From contig NZ_CP095481.1 in assembly GCF_023023025.1 (NCBI RefSeq), positions 8,941,001 to 9,005,000 of the forward strand: 64,000 bases of DNA. Reading direction: 5' to 3'. A program made the translations under genes and the position numbers. Within the stretch, counting starts at the first letter, position 1. Each line of letters starts with the position of its first letter. The notes under the pieces are model-generated. The model saw only the letters and a program-made list of their open reading frames with translations. It was not told where the DNA came from and searched no databases. Shown piece by piece: positions 18,675 through 26,426 of the stretch. Source of the stretch: Amycolatopsis sp. WQ 127309 (GTDB taxonomy: Bacteria; Actinomycetota; Actinomycetes; Mycobacteriales; Pseudonocardiaceae).

Positions 18675-20783
18675 ATGGCCGACCGACAAGCCAAGAACGC
18701 CGACACCGGGGCCGCCGTCGCTGTGAACGACCCCGCCAAGGTCCGCAACGTGGTGCTCGTCGGCCCGTCGGGCTCGGGGAAGACGACCCTCACCGAGGCT
18801 CTGCTGGCCGCGTCCGGCACGGTGTCGCGCGCCGGCTCGGTGGTCGACGGGACGACGGTGTGCGACCACGACCCGGCGGCAGTCCGCCAGCAGCGTTCGG
18901 TCGGGCTTTCGGTGGCCCCGGTGCTGCACCAGGGCCACAAGATCAACCTGATCGACACCCCCGGGTACGCGGACTTCGTGGGCGAATTGCGGGCCGGGCT
19001 GCGCGCGGCCGACGCGGCGCTGTTCGTCGTCTGCGCGGCCGAAGGGGTCGACGCGGCGACCGTCGCGGTGTGGGAGGAGTGCGCCGCCGTCGGCATGCCG
19101 CGCGCGGTCGTCGTCTCCCGCCTCGACCACCACCGGGCCGACCCGATGGCCGAGATCGCCGCCTGCCAGGCCGCCTTCGGCGCCGGCGTGCTGCCGCTCT
19201 ACCTGCCCGCGGCCGACGGCCTCGTCGGGCTCATCACCCAGCGGTACTTCGACTACTCCGGCGGGCATCCGCCGAAGCTCGGCGAACCCGACCCGGCCGA
19301 CCTCGAACGGCTGGCCGAGGCCCGCAACGAGCTCATCGAAGGGATCATCGCCGAGAGCGAAGACGAAACCCTGATGGAGCGCTACCTCGGCGGCGAGGAG
19401 ATCGCCGAGGAGACGCTGATCGCCGACCTCGAGACGGCCGTCGCGCGCGGCACCTTCCACCCGGTCATCCCGGTCTGCTCGACCACCGGCACCGGCCTGG
19501 CCGAGGTGCTGGACGGGATCGTCCGGGCGTTCCCCTCCCCGCTCGAGCACGCCCCGCCCGACGTCACCACGCCCGGCGGCGACCCGCACGCCGGGCTGAC
19601 CGCCGACCCCGCGGGCCCCCTCGCCGCGGAGGTCGTCCGGACGGCCGTCGACTCCTACGTCGGCCGCGTCTCCCTCGTCCGGGTGTTCTCCGGGACGCTG
19701 CGGCCCGAGCGGCCGGTGCACGTGTCCGGGCACGGCCTCGCCGAGCGCGGGCACGAGGACCACGACGCCGACGAGCGCGTCGCGCACCTCTACTCCCCGC
19801 TCGGCGCGAACCTGCGCGAGGTGCCCTACTGCGTCGCGGGCGACCTCTGCGCGCTGACGAAGGTCGGTTCGGCGGAGACCGGCGACACCGTGTCGTCCCC
19901 CGAAGAGCCGTTGCTGATGGAACCCTGGACGATGCCGGAGCCGTTGCTGCCGGTGGCCGTCGTCGCCAAGACCCGCAGCGACGAGGACACCCTCGCCCGC
20001 AACCTGTCCCGGCTCGTCGCCGGCGACCCGACACTGCGGCTGGACCGCAACGCCGAGACCGCCCAGCTGGTGCTGTGGTGCATGGGCGAGGCGCACTCCG
20101 ACGTCGTGCTGTCCCGGCTGCGCGCGGGCGGCGCGGACGTCGGCACCGAGCCGGTGAAGGTCAGCCTGCGCTCGACGTTCGGCAAGCTCGCCAAGGGCCA
20201 CGGCCGGCACGTGAAGCAGTCCGGCGGCCACGGCCAGTTCGCCGTCTGCGACATCGAGGTCGAGCCGCTGCCGCGCGGCGGCGGGTTCCAGTTCGTCGAC
20301 AAGGTCGTCGGCGGCTCGGTGCCGCACCAGTTCATCCCGAGCGTGGAGAAGGGCGTGCGGGCCCAGCTGCAGCGCGGGCTCGGCGACGGGCACCCGGTGG
20401 TCGACATCAAGGTGACGCTCGTCGACGGGAAGGCGCACAGCGTCGACTCATCCGATGCGGCGTTCCAGACGGCCGGGGCGCTGGCCCTGCGGGAGGCCGC
20501 GGCGAACGGGCACATCACGATGCTCGAGCCCCTGGAGGAGGTGGCGATCCGGCTGCCGGACGAGCACCTCGGCACGGTGCTCGGCGACCTGTCGTCCCGC
20601 CGGGGCCGGGTGCTGGGCACGGAAGCCGGCGACGGCGGCCGGACGATGATCAAGGCCGAGGTCCCGGCGACCGAGCTGCTGCGCTACCTCATCGACCTGC
20701 GCTCGATGACCTCGGGCACGGCGACGTTCAGCCGCCACCACGCCCGCTTCGAGCCGATGCCGGAAGGCATGGCGGTCCACTAG
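18675..20783 (+). CDS. EF-G-like GTPase (FusA2 type)
   Basis: The 702-residue protein has the five-domain layout of elongation factor G and matches the actinobacterial second copy, FusA2. The P-loop is GPSGSGKTT where true EF-G has AHIDAGKTT. G3 is DTPGYADF, and the G4 position reads SRLD instead of NKxD. Domain IV is recognisable from SGGHGQFAVCDIEVEPL, and the C-terminal domain from PEGMAVH. The function of such paralogues is unsettled; ribosome rescue, recycling or stress roles have been proposed. The ATG at 18675 has GAGGAG upstream. Family A repeats follow the stop. Confidence 0.9.
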   Translation: MADRQAKNADTGAAVAVNDPAKVRNVVLVGPSGSGKTTLTEALLAASGTVSRAGSVVDGTTVCDHDPAAVRQQRSVGLSVAPVLHQGHKINLIDTPGYADFVGELRAGLRAADAALFVVCAAEGVDAATVAVWEECAAVGMPRAVVVSRLDHHRADPMAEIAACQAAFGAGVLPLYLPAADGLVGLITQRYFDYSGGHPPKLGEPDPADLERLAEARNELIEGIIAESEDETLMERYLGGEEIAEETLIADLETAVARGTFHPVIPVCSTTGTGLAEVLDGIVRAFPSPLEHAPPDVTTPGGDPHAGLTADPAGPLAAEVVRTAVDSYVGRVSLVRVFSGTLRPERPVHVSGHGLAERGHEDHDADERVAHLYSPLGANLREVPYCVAGDLCALTKVGSAETGDTVSSPEEPLLMEPWTMPEPLLPVAVVAKTRSDEDTLARNLSRLVAGDPTLRLDRNAETAQLVLWCMGEAHSDVVLSRLRAGGADVGTEPVKVSLRSTFGKLAKGHGRHVKQSGGHGQFAVCDIEVEPLPRGGGFQFVDKVVGGSVPHQFIPSVEKGVRAQLQRGLGDGHPVVDIKVTLVDGKAHSVDSSDAAFQTAGALALREAAANGHITMLEPLEEVAIRLPDEHLGTVLGDLSSRRGRVLGTEAGDGGRTMIKAEVPATELLRYLIDLRSMTSGTATFSRHHARFEPMPEGMAVH

Positions 20784-20789
20784 CCGGGT

Positions 20790-20891
20790 CTCGCGTGATC
20801 AGAGCCGTATCTCGCGTGAACAGGCCCGTAACTCGCGTGATCCGGCGCGGTACGGCTCCGATCACGCGAGTTACGGCTCTGATCACGCGAG
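20790..20891. repeat. Intergenic palindromic repeat, family A (copy 2)
   Basis: This repeat has nested inverted repeats. The outer arms are 20790-20809 and 20872-20891 (20 bases, perfect); the inner arms are 20826-20842 and 20860-20876 (17 bases, perfect). The units CTCGCGTGATC and GCCGTA are repeated in both orientations and also occur near 3842-3942. It lies between the convergent EF-G-like and XdhC-type genes, so it may act as a bidirectional terminator. Confidence 0.8.
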
Positions 20892-20918
20892 GTACGGAAA
20901 GCAGGCCGGGTCGCGGGG

Positions 20919-21434
20919 TTAGCGGGTGAAGTCGAAGCCGCCCGGGCGGTTGTTGCGGTCGGCCAGCAGGCCGGCGAGCGTGGCGATCGCGATCTCCGGA
21001 GGCGTGCGCGAGCCGATGTTCAGTCCGACCGGGCGGTGCACCCGGGCGATCTCGGCGTCCGGCACGCCGAGGCCGCGCAGCGCGGCCAGGTGCGGGCCGG
21101 GGTGGCGCGGGTTGCCGAGCACGCCGATCCACCGCGGCTTCTCCTCCAGCGCCGCCTTGAGCACCGCGCCGAGCTCTGGCCGGTGGTGGTCGGTGACGAC
21201 GACGTCGGCGGAGGAGTCGAGCGGCGGGAACGTCGTCGCGGCCTCGAACCCGTCCGGGACGTCGGTCGCGCGCGCCGCGTCCGGGTCGACCAGCGCGACG
21301 TGGAACCCGAGGTCCCGCGCGAACTTCAGCAGGTACCGGGACACGGGCGAGGCGAAGACGGCGACGAGCGTCCGCACGCCGGAGTCCGGTTCGGCGGCGC
21401 CGTGGGCGACTTCGCAGGCCTCGGGTTCACTCAT
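20919..21434 (-). CDS. XdhC-type Rossmann protein (short form)
   Basis: The product has 171 residues and corresponds to the C-terminal Rossmann domain of XdhC/CoxF proteins, which help insert molybdenum cofactor into xanthine-dehydrogenase-type enzymes. Recognisable parts are LVAVFASPVSRYLLKFARDLGFHVALVDPD, DVVVTDHHRPE, PRWIGVLGNPRH and RVHRPVGLNIGSRTPPEIAIATLAGLLA. The usual N-terminal CoxI domain is absent. No molybdenum hydroxylase gene is present nearby, so the partner is unknown. It reads toward the EF-G-like gene. Confidence 0.83.
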   Translation of the reverse strand: MSEPEACEVAHGAAEPDSGVRTLVAVFASPVSRYLLKFARDLGFHVALVDPDAARATDVPDGFEAATTFPPLDSSADVVVTDHHRPELGAVLKAALEEKPRWIGVLGNPRHPGPHLAALRGLGVPDAEIARVHRPVGLNIGSRTPPEIAIATLAGLLADRNNRPGGFDFTR

Positions 21435-21453
21435 CCCGCCATTGTGCCCCCGC

Positions 21454-21720
21454 TCAGCGCACTTCCTCGCCCAGCGAGACGCGGAACTGGTACGTGTCCG
21501 TCTTGCCCTTGATCAGCACCAGGTACCCGCCGGCCACGCGCAGCACCGTCCGGCCCTGCGGCGACCACGGGCGCGCCGGCCGGTGCTGCTTGGCCAGCAG
21601 GTACGCCTCGTCCTCCGCGCTCTCGCGGTCGGGGTAGCGCTCCGCCTCCGCGACCGACCAGCCCCGGGCGTCCCCGGCGCCACCCTGCTCTTCGATGACG
21701 ACCCACCAAATGGAACTCAT
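21454..21720 (-). CDS. Small conserved protein, tandem paralogue 1
   Basis: The product is an 88-residue protein (MSSIWWVVIEEQ...) that aligns along its whole length with the next upstream gene. The shared blocks are WWVVxEEQ, a DRE(S/T)AExEA helix and VLRVAGGYLV in the C-terminal half. It has no membrane segment or known catalytic motif. The ATG at 21720 is the only sensible start. It is last in the operon that begins with thrS or pgsA1, about 30 bases after its paralogue. Function unknown. Confidence 0.78.
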   Translation of the reverse strand: MSSIWWVVIEEQGGAGDARGWSVAEAERYPDRESAEDEAYLLAKQHRPARPWSPQGRTVLRVAGGYLVLIKGKTDTYQFRVSLGEEVR

Positions 21721-21752
21721 GCCCTTCCGACGCGCCTGGGCGCGCGAAGGTT

Positions 21753-22010
21753 TCAGATCTCTTCGCCCACGGTCAGCCGGAAGTGGAACGTCGAGGTGCG
21801 GCCGTCGACGATCACCAGGTAGCCGCCCGCGACCCGCAGCACCCACCGCGACTTCTCCGACCACGGGTAGACCGGCTGGTACTCACGCGCGAGCCGCAGG
21901 GCCTCGGCTTCCGCGGTCTCCCGGTCGGTGTACGGGAAAGTGTCCGACAGCGACCAGCTCCGGCCGTCACCCGACCCGCGCTGCTCCTCGACGACGACCC
22001 ACCAGCTCAC
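21753..22010 (-). CDS. Small conserved protein, tandem paralogue 2
   Basis: The product has 85 residues: WWVVVEEQRGSGDG, then TDRETAEAEALRLAREYQ and VLRVAGGYLVIVDGRTSTFHF. It clearly arose by duplication with the gene at 21454-21720; identity is about half by eye. The GTG start at 22010 is four bases from the stop of the LemA-like gene, so it is probably translated as part of the same operon. Function unknown; the alternating beta-helix-beta pattern suggests a small compact fold. Confidence 0.8.
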   Translation of the reverse strand: MSWWVVVEEQRGSGDGRSWSLSDTFPYTDRETAEAEALRLAREYQPVYPWSEKSRWVLRVAGGYLVIVDGRTSTFHFRLTVGEEI

Positions 22011-22014
22011 GGCG

Positions 22015-22497
22015 TCAGACCTCCGGCTCGGCGAACTCGAAGTACTCCGGCACCGGCGCGGTCCCGGCCAGCCGGAAGTACCGGACCTTCCTCCGGCGCC
22101 GCAGCCGCAGGGTGTCGCGGACGGCGTCGTTGTGGACGCGCCGCGCGATGATCACCCGGTGCTCGGCGTCGGTCAGCTCCTCGGCCAGCTCGGGCAGCAG
22201 GCCCGCCCGGTCGACGCGGCTCAGCTCCCGGGTCAGCTCGTTCTCCTCGGTCTCGCGGTCGGGCCGGGGCGCCGCTTCGGCGCGTTCGGCCGACGTCCGC
22301 AGCTCGGCGTCGCCCAGCACCACGGCGACCGCCCGGGCCACCACCGCGCGGCGGGCCAGCGCCGCGTCGAGGGCCGCCCAGCCCGCGTCCATCCGGACGT
22401 GCAGCCGGTCGAGCCGGTTCGCCGTCGCCACCAGGAACAGCCCGCCGAGCACGACGATCACCGCGAGCACCGGCAGCAGCCAGCCGAGCACGCTCAC
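22015..22497 (-). CDS. LemA-related membrane-anchored protein
   Basis: The product has 160 residues. One N-terminal span (GWLLPVLAVIVVLGGLFLVATANRL) is followed by a helical region resembling LemA: NRLDRLHVRMDAGWAALDAALARRAVVARAVA in the middle and ARRVHNDAVRDTLRLRRRRKVRYFRLAGT later. The match to LemA is distant. The GTG start overlaps the pimA stop (GTGA). In Mycobacterium the equivalent slot after pimA holds the membrane protein Rv2609c; whether the two are equivalent cannot be decided here. Confidence 0.72.
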   Translation of the reverse strand: MSVLGWLLPVLAVIVVLGGLFLVATANRLDRLHVRMDAGWAALDAALARRAVVARAVAVVLGDAELRTSAERAEAAPRPDRETEENELTRELSRVDRAGLLPELAEELTDAEHRVIIARRVHNDAVRDTLRLRRRRKVRYFRLAGTAPVPEYFEFAEPEV

Positions 22498-23654
22498 CGG
22501 GCGAACTCCCGCTCCGGCGCCGCGACGCGCCGCGGGTCGGCGGCGACGGCCGTCTCGTAGACCCGCAGCACCTGCGTGGCCACCACGGACCAGTCGAACA
22601 TGGTGACGCGCTCCCCCGCCGCCGCGGCCAGCGACGCCCGGCGCGCGGGGTCGCCGAGCAGCTCGCGCAGCCCGTCGGCCAGCGCGCCCGGGTCGCCGGT
22701 CTCGACGAGCATCCCGGCCCGGCCGTCGTCGAGCACCCGGCGGAACGAGTCGAGGCCGCTCGCCAGCACCGGCGTGCCCGCGGCCATCGCCTCGGTGAGG
22801 ATCATCCCGAAGCTCTCGCCGCCGGTGTTGGGCGCGCAGTAGACGTCGACGCTGCGCAGGGCCTGGGCCTTGACCGCGTCGGTGGCCTGGCCGAGCAGCT
22901 CCAGGTGCGGCGCCAGCTCGGGACCGGCGTCGCGGCGCAGCTGGTCATCGTCGCCGCGGCCGACGACCACCAGCCGCAGGTCCTCGAACTCCGGCAGGAT
23001 CCGCCGCAGCGCCTCCAGCAGCACGCCCATGCCCTTGCGGGGCTCGCCGAACCGGCCGACGAACCCGACCGTGCCGCCGGCCCGCGGGTAGCCCGGCAAC
23101 GGCGTCGCTGAGGAGAAGAACTCGACGTCGACGCCATTGGGAACCTCGACGGCGTCACCGCCCGCGTGCTCCACCTGGACCCGGCGGGCCAGCGCGGACA
23201 CCGCGATCCGCGCGGTGATCTTCTCCAGCAGCGGCCGCAGCACGGGCTGGAACGCCGAGAGCGTGCGCGACCGGGTCGTCGCGGTGTGGAAGGTCGCGAC
23301 GATCGGGCCGTCGGCGATGAGCAGCGCCAGCAGCGACAGGCTCGGCGCGGCGGGCTCGTGCAGGTGCAGGACGTCGAAGTCGCCTTCGCGGATCCAGCGC
23401 CGCACGCGGGCGTAGGACACCGGGCCGAACTGGAGCCGGGCGACCGAGCCGTTGTACCGGATCCCGAGGGCCTTGCCGGCCGGGTGCACGAACCCGGGCA
23501 GGTCCGCGTCGTCGTCGGCGGGCGCGAGCACGGACACCTGGTGCCCGCGGGAGATCAGCGCCTTCGTCAGGTCGATCACGTGCCCCTGGACGCCGCCGGG
23601 CACGTCGAAGGAGTACGGGCACACGATCCCGATCCGCATCGGTCGCGCGGTCAC
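22494..23654 (-). CDS. pimA: Phosphatidyl-myo-inositol mannosyltransferase PimA
   Basis: PimA transfers the first mannose from GDP-mannose to phosphatidylinositol on the inner membrane leaflet. The 386-residue GT4 protein has the PimA N-terminus MRIGIVCPYSFDVPGGVQGHVIDLTKAL, ATFHTATTRSRTLS, the hinge VGFVGRFGEPRKGMGVLLEAL and the donor-binding GESFGMILTEAMAAGTPVLASGL. GTG at 23654 couples to the patA stop; the ATG at 23639 would start exactly at the conserved sequence and is an alternative. Neighbours pgsA1 and patA supply the same pathway. Confidence 0.94.
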   Translation of the reverse strand: MTARPMRIGIVCPYSFDVPGGVQGHVIDLTKALISRGHQVSVLAPADDDADLPGFVHPAGKALGIRYNGSVARLQFGPVSYARVRRWIREGDFDVLHLHEPAAPSLSLLALLIADGPIVATFHTATTRSRTLSAFQPVLRPLLEKITARIAVSALARRVQVEHAGGDAVEVPNGVDVEFFSSATPLPGYPRAGGTVGFVGRFGEPRKGMGVLLEALRRILPEFEDLRLVVVGRGDDDQLRRDAGPELAPHLELLGQATDAVKAQALRSVDVYCAPNTGGESFGMILTEAMAAGTPVLASGLDSFRRVLDDGRAGMLVETGDPGALADGLRELLGDPARRASLAAAAGERVTMFDWSVVATQVLRVYETAVAADPRRVAAPEREFAR

Positions 23655-23657
23655 GGC

Positions 23658-24575
23658 TCAGCTCGCTTCTTCGAGGCTGCCCGGCTCGGCGGCCTCCATG
23701 TCCGCGGGCCAGAACTTCTGCACCATGTGCCAGTCGGCGGGGTGCGCGGCGATGTCGCCGGCGAAGATGTCGGCCAGCGCCTGCGTCGCGGCCGGGACCT
23801 CGGCCCGCGCGGTGACGCGGATGCGCGGGTGCAGCCGGACCTGCCAGCCGTCCTCGGTGAACCAGCAGCCCGCCGGGATCAGCGCGGCCCCGGTCGTCGC
23901 GGCCAGCCGCGCTGGGCCGCCGGGCATCCGGGCCGGCTCGCCGAAGAACTTCACGGGGATGCCGTTGTCGGTCAGGTCGCGGTCGCCCACCAGGCAGACG
24001 GCCTTGTTCTCGCGCAGCCGCTTGAGCAGCACGCGCATCGCGGAGCTGTCGCCGGTCAGCGGGACGATCTCGAACCCGAGCGACTCGCGGTAGGAGGCGA
24101 ACCGGCGGTAGAGCGACTCGGGCTTCAGGCGCTCGGCGACGGTCGTGAACCCGCCGAGGTAGTCGGCCAGCCAGACGCCGGCGATGTCCCAGTTGCCGCT
24201 GTGCGGCAGCGCCATCACGGCGCCGTTGCCCTCGGCGAGGGCCGCGTCGAGGTTCTCGACGCCGGTGATCGAGGCCGCGACCTTGCCGCTGACCTGCTTC
24301 TGGTCCATCGACGGCAGCCGGAACGTCTCGTGCCAGTAGCGGGCGTACGAGCGCATCGCGCGCCGGGTCAGCTCGTCCAGCTCGGCCGGGTCGGCCTGCG
24401 GCACCACGCGGGCGAGGTTCGTGCGCAGCTGCCGCACGCCCCCGGCGTCGCGGCGGACGGCGAGGTCAGCCCCCAGCGAGAACACGGTGCCGCCGAACCC
24501 GGCGGGCAGCCAGCCGGCCAGCCGCCACGCGGCGGCGTACCCGAACTCGCTGAGCCTGCCGGAGAGCTTGCTCAT
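23658..24575 (-). CDS. patA: PIM acyltransferase PatA-type
   Basis: This is a 305-residue member of the lipid A biosynthesis acyltransferase-like family, placed between pgsA1 and pimA as in mycobacteria (Rv2611c/PatA). The catalytic HxxxxD motif is His125-x4-Asp130 (ALPHSGNWD), with further conserved blocks CLVGDRDLT and VKFFGEPARMPGGPARLAA. It should acylate the mannose of PIM1/PIM2 at the cytoplasmic membrane. The ATG at 24575 overlaps the pgsA1 stop. Confidence 0.93.
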   Translation of the reverse strand: MSKLSGRLSEFGYAAAWRLAGWLPAGFGGTVFSLGADLAVRRDAGGVRQLRTNLARVVPQADPAELDELTRRAMRSYARYWHETFRLPSMDQKQVSGKVAASITGVENLDAALAEGNGAVMALPHSGNWDIAGVWLADYLGGFTTVAERLKPESLYRRFASYRESLGFEIVPLTGDSSAMRVLLKRLRENKAVCLVGDRDLTDNGIPVKFFGEPARMPGGPARLAATTGAALIPAGCWFTEDGWQVRLHPRIRVTARAEVPAATQALADIFAGDIAAHPADWHMVQKFWPADMEAAEPGSLEEAS

Positions 24576-25198
24576 ACCGGCTGCTCCCCGGCGGCGGCCT
24601 CACGGGCCGCTTTCGCCACGCCGGCGAAGCGCTGCAGCAGCGTGATGACCGAGAGCACGGCCAGCAGCCAGAGCGAGATGTCCACGGTCCACGGCACGCC
24701 GAGGCCGTGCAACCCGGTGCCGACCAGCGCGATGATGAGCCGCTCGGCGCGTTCGACGAGACCGCCGTCGACCGGCAGGCCGGACGCGTCGGCGCGGGCC
24801 TTGACGTAGGAGATGACCTGGGCCAGCACCAGGCACAGCAGGGCCGCCGCGGCGGCGGGGTGGTTGTCGTCGACCACGAAGCACCACCAGGCGATGGCGG
24901 CGAACAGCGCGCCGTCGACCAGCCTGTCGCAGGTGGCGTCGAGCACCGCGCCGAACGGGGTGCCGTAGCCGCGGGCCCGGGCCATGGCGCCGTCGAGCAG
25001 GTCGAGCATGGCGAAGCCCCACACCGTGAACGTGCCCCACAGCAGGAAGCCGTTCGGGAAGAAGACGAGGGCACAGGCGATCGCGCCGGCGGTGCCGAGC
25101 ACGGTCATCGCGTTCGGGGTCAGCCCGGCGCGGACCAGCGCCTGGCCGATCGGATCGGTGACGCGGGAAACGGAGGCACGCGCGAAGATATTGAGCAT
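24572..25198 (-). CDS. pgsA1: Phosphatidylinositol phosphate synthase PgsA1
   Basis: This is a 208-residue CDP-alcohol phosphotransferase that should make phosphatidylinositol phosphate from CDP-diacylglycerol and inositol phosphate. The active-site motif is complete: Asp66-x2-Asp69-Gly70-x2-Ala73-Arg74-x8-Gly83-x3-Asp87-x3-Asp91. Membrane spans lie at about residues 33-60, 96-115, 150-170 and 170-190. The ATG at 25198 is followed downstream by patA and pimA in overlapping frames. In mycobacteria the HIT gene lies directly upstream; here a marR gene intervenes. Confidence 0.94.
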   Translation of the reverse strand: MLNIFARASVSRVTDPIGQALVRAGLTPNAMTVLGTAGAIACALVFFPNGFLLWGTFTVWGFAMLDLLDGAMARARGYGTPFGAVLDATCDRLVDGALFAAIAWWCFVVDDNHPAAAAALLCLVLAQVISYVKARADASGLPVDGGLVERAERLIIALVGTGLHGLGVPWTVDISLWLLAVLSVITLLQRFAGVAKAAREAAAGEQPV

Positions 25199-25287
25199 CG
25201 GTTCGTCTGAGGCACCTGGCTACGAGGGTCGGGTGGGCGATGGCAGCCTATCGACCCGCCCCGGTGAACCCGACGCGCCGCCCCGCG

Positions 25288-25818
25288 TCAGCCCGATTTC
25301 GGCAGCCGGACGACCTCGCCCGGGTACTCGCGAGCTTCTTCGGCGGCCTGCGCCGCGGCGCATTTCGGCGACAGCCCGTTGCGGATCGCGGCGCTGATCT
25401 CGCCCAGCGCGGCCACCTGCTCCGGCGTCAGCGGGTCGAACAGGCTCTCGCGGACGGCCTCGACGTGTCCGGGGGCCGCCGCTTCGAGGGCGGCGAAGCC
25501 TTCCTTCGTCAGGACAGCCCACGCGCCGCGCTTGTCGGTCGGGCAGGCCTCGCGGCGGACCCAGCCGTTGGCCTCCAGGCGCGCGACGGCGTGCGAGAGC
25601 CGGCTGCGCGACGCCTGGCGCGCGTCGGCGAGCTCACTCATCCGCAGCCGGCGGCCGGGCGCCTCCGACAGCGAGACGAGCACCTCGTAGTAGGTGTGGG
25701 GCATGCCCGAGTCGTGCTGGAGCTGAGCCTCGAGGTGCGCGCTGAGCATGCGCGTGGCCAGGTTGAATTCACGCCAGACGCGCTGTTCGTCGTCACTGAG
25801 CCATCGAGTATCGGACAT
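25288..25818 (-). CDS. MarR-family transcriptional regulator
   Basis: The product is a 176-residue winged-helix protein: YYEVLVSLSEAPGRRLRMSELADARQASRSRLSHAVARLEANGWVRREACPTDKRGAWAVLTKEG is the DNA-binding core with the D-K-R-G wing. A Glu/Pro-rich tail follows. The ATG at 25818 lies 12 bases downstream of an 11-base inverted repeat that may be its operator. It is inserted between the HIT gene and pgsA1, in the same direction, and could influence the PIM operon by read-through. Confidence 0.9.
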   Translation of the reverse strand: MSDTRWLSDDEQRVWREFNLATRMLSAHLEAQLQHDSGMPHTYYEVLVSLSEAPGRRLRMSELADARQASRSRLSHAVARLEANGWVRREACPTDKRGAWAVLTKEGFAALEAAAPGHVEAVRESLFDPLTPEQVAALGEISAAIRNGLSPKCAAAQAAEEAREYPGEVVRLPKSG

Positions 25819-25830
25819 ACCCCCAGCATA

Positions 25831-25856
25831 CCCCTGGTTGAACCCTCAACCAGGGG
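25831..25856. promoter_or_regulatory. Inverted repeat upstream of marR
   Basis: Perfect 11-base arms (25831-25841 and 25846-25856) CCCCTGGTTGA/TCAACCAGGGG surround a four-base loop. The TTGA...TCAA centre resembles MarR operators and lies next to the marR start at 25818. As it also follows the HIT stop at 25872, it might instead be that gene's terminator. Confidence 0.6.
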
Positions 25857-25871
25857 TTGCCGGTTACGGGT

Positions 25872-26426
25872 TCACCAGGCGTCGGCCAGCAGGTCGCGCG
25901 TCTCGCCCAGCAGCTGCGGGAGCACCTTCGTCTGGCCGATCACCGGCATGAAGTTCGCGTCGCCGCCCCAGCGCGGCACCAGGTGCTGGTGCAGGTGCGC
26001 GGCGATCCCGGCGCCCGCGATGACACCCTGGTTCAGCCCGATGTTGAACCCGTGCGCACCCGACACCACGCGGATCACCTTCATCGCGTGCTGGGTGTAC
26101 TCCGCGACCTCGCGCGTCTCCTCCGGCGTCAGGTCGGTGTAGTCCGCGACGTGCCGGTAGGGCACCACCATCAGGTGCCCCGGGTTGTACGGGTAGAGGT
26201 TCAGCACCGCGTACACGACCTCGCCGCGGGCGACGATCAAGCCGGTCTTGTCGTCCATCGCCGGGATCCGGCAGAACGGGCAGCCGGGCTCCTCGTCGCC
26301 GTCCGGCTTGTCGTGGCCCTTGATGTAGGCCATCCGGTGCGGGGTCCAGAGGCGGTGGAACGTGTCCTGGACCCCGACGCCCTGCTGCTCTACGAGGTCG
26401 GGACCGGCTTCGGGACCGTCGCTCAC
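25872..26426 (-). CDS. HIT-family hydrolase/phosphorylase
   Basis: This is a 184-residue histidine-triad protein. The catalytic HxHxH is His144-Leu-His146-Gln-His148, preceded by [18 protein letters not shown] possible zinc site is GCPFC (Cys49, Cys52). Actinobacterial members act on diadenosine polyphosphates (Ap4A phosphorylase, Rv2613c type). The GTG start at 26426 overlaps the thrS stop codon. Its pairing with thrS makes sense because aminoacyl-tRNA synthetases generate Ap4A. Confidence 0.92.
   Translation of the reverse strand: MSDGPEAGPDLVEQQGVGVQDTFHRLWTPHRMAYIKGHDKPDGDEEPGCPFCRIPAMDDKTGLIVARGEVVYAVLNLYPYNPGHLMVVPYRHVADYTDLTPEETREVAEYTQHAMKVIRVVSGAHGFNIGLNQGVIAGAGIAAHLHQHLVPRWGGDANFMPVIGQTKVLPQLLGETRDLLADAW

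Noticed and set aside
18546..20438. Minus-strand extension upstream of the flavoprotein, opposite the EF-G-like gene
   Set aside because: The flavoprotein starts at the Tat signal at 18545; the extension is the antisense shadow of a conserved GTPase.
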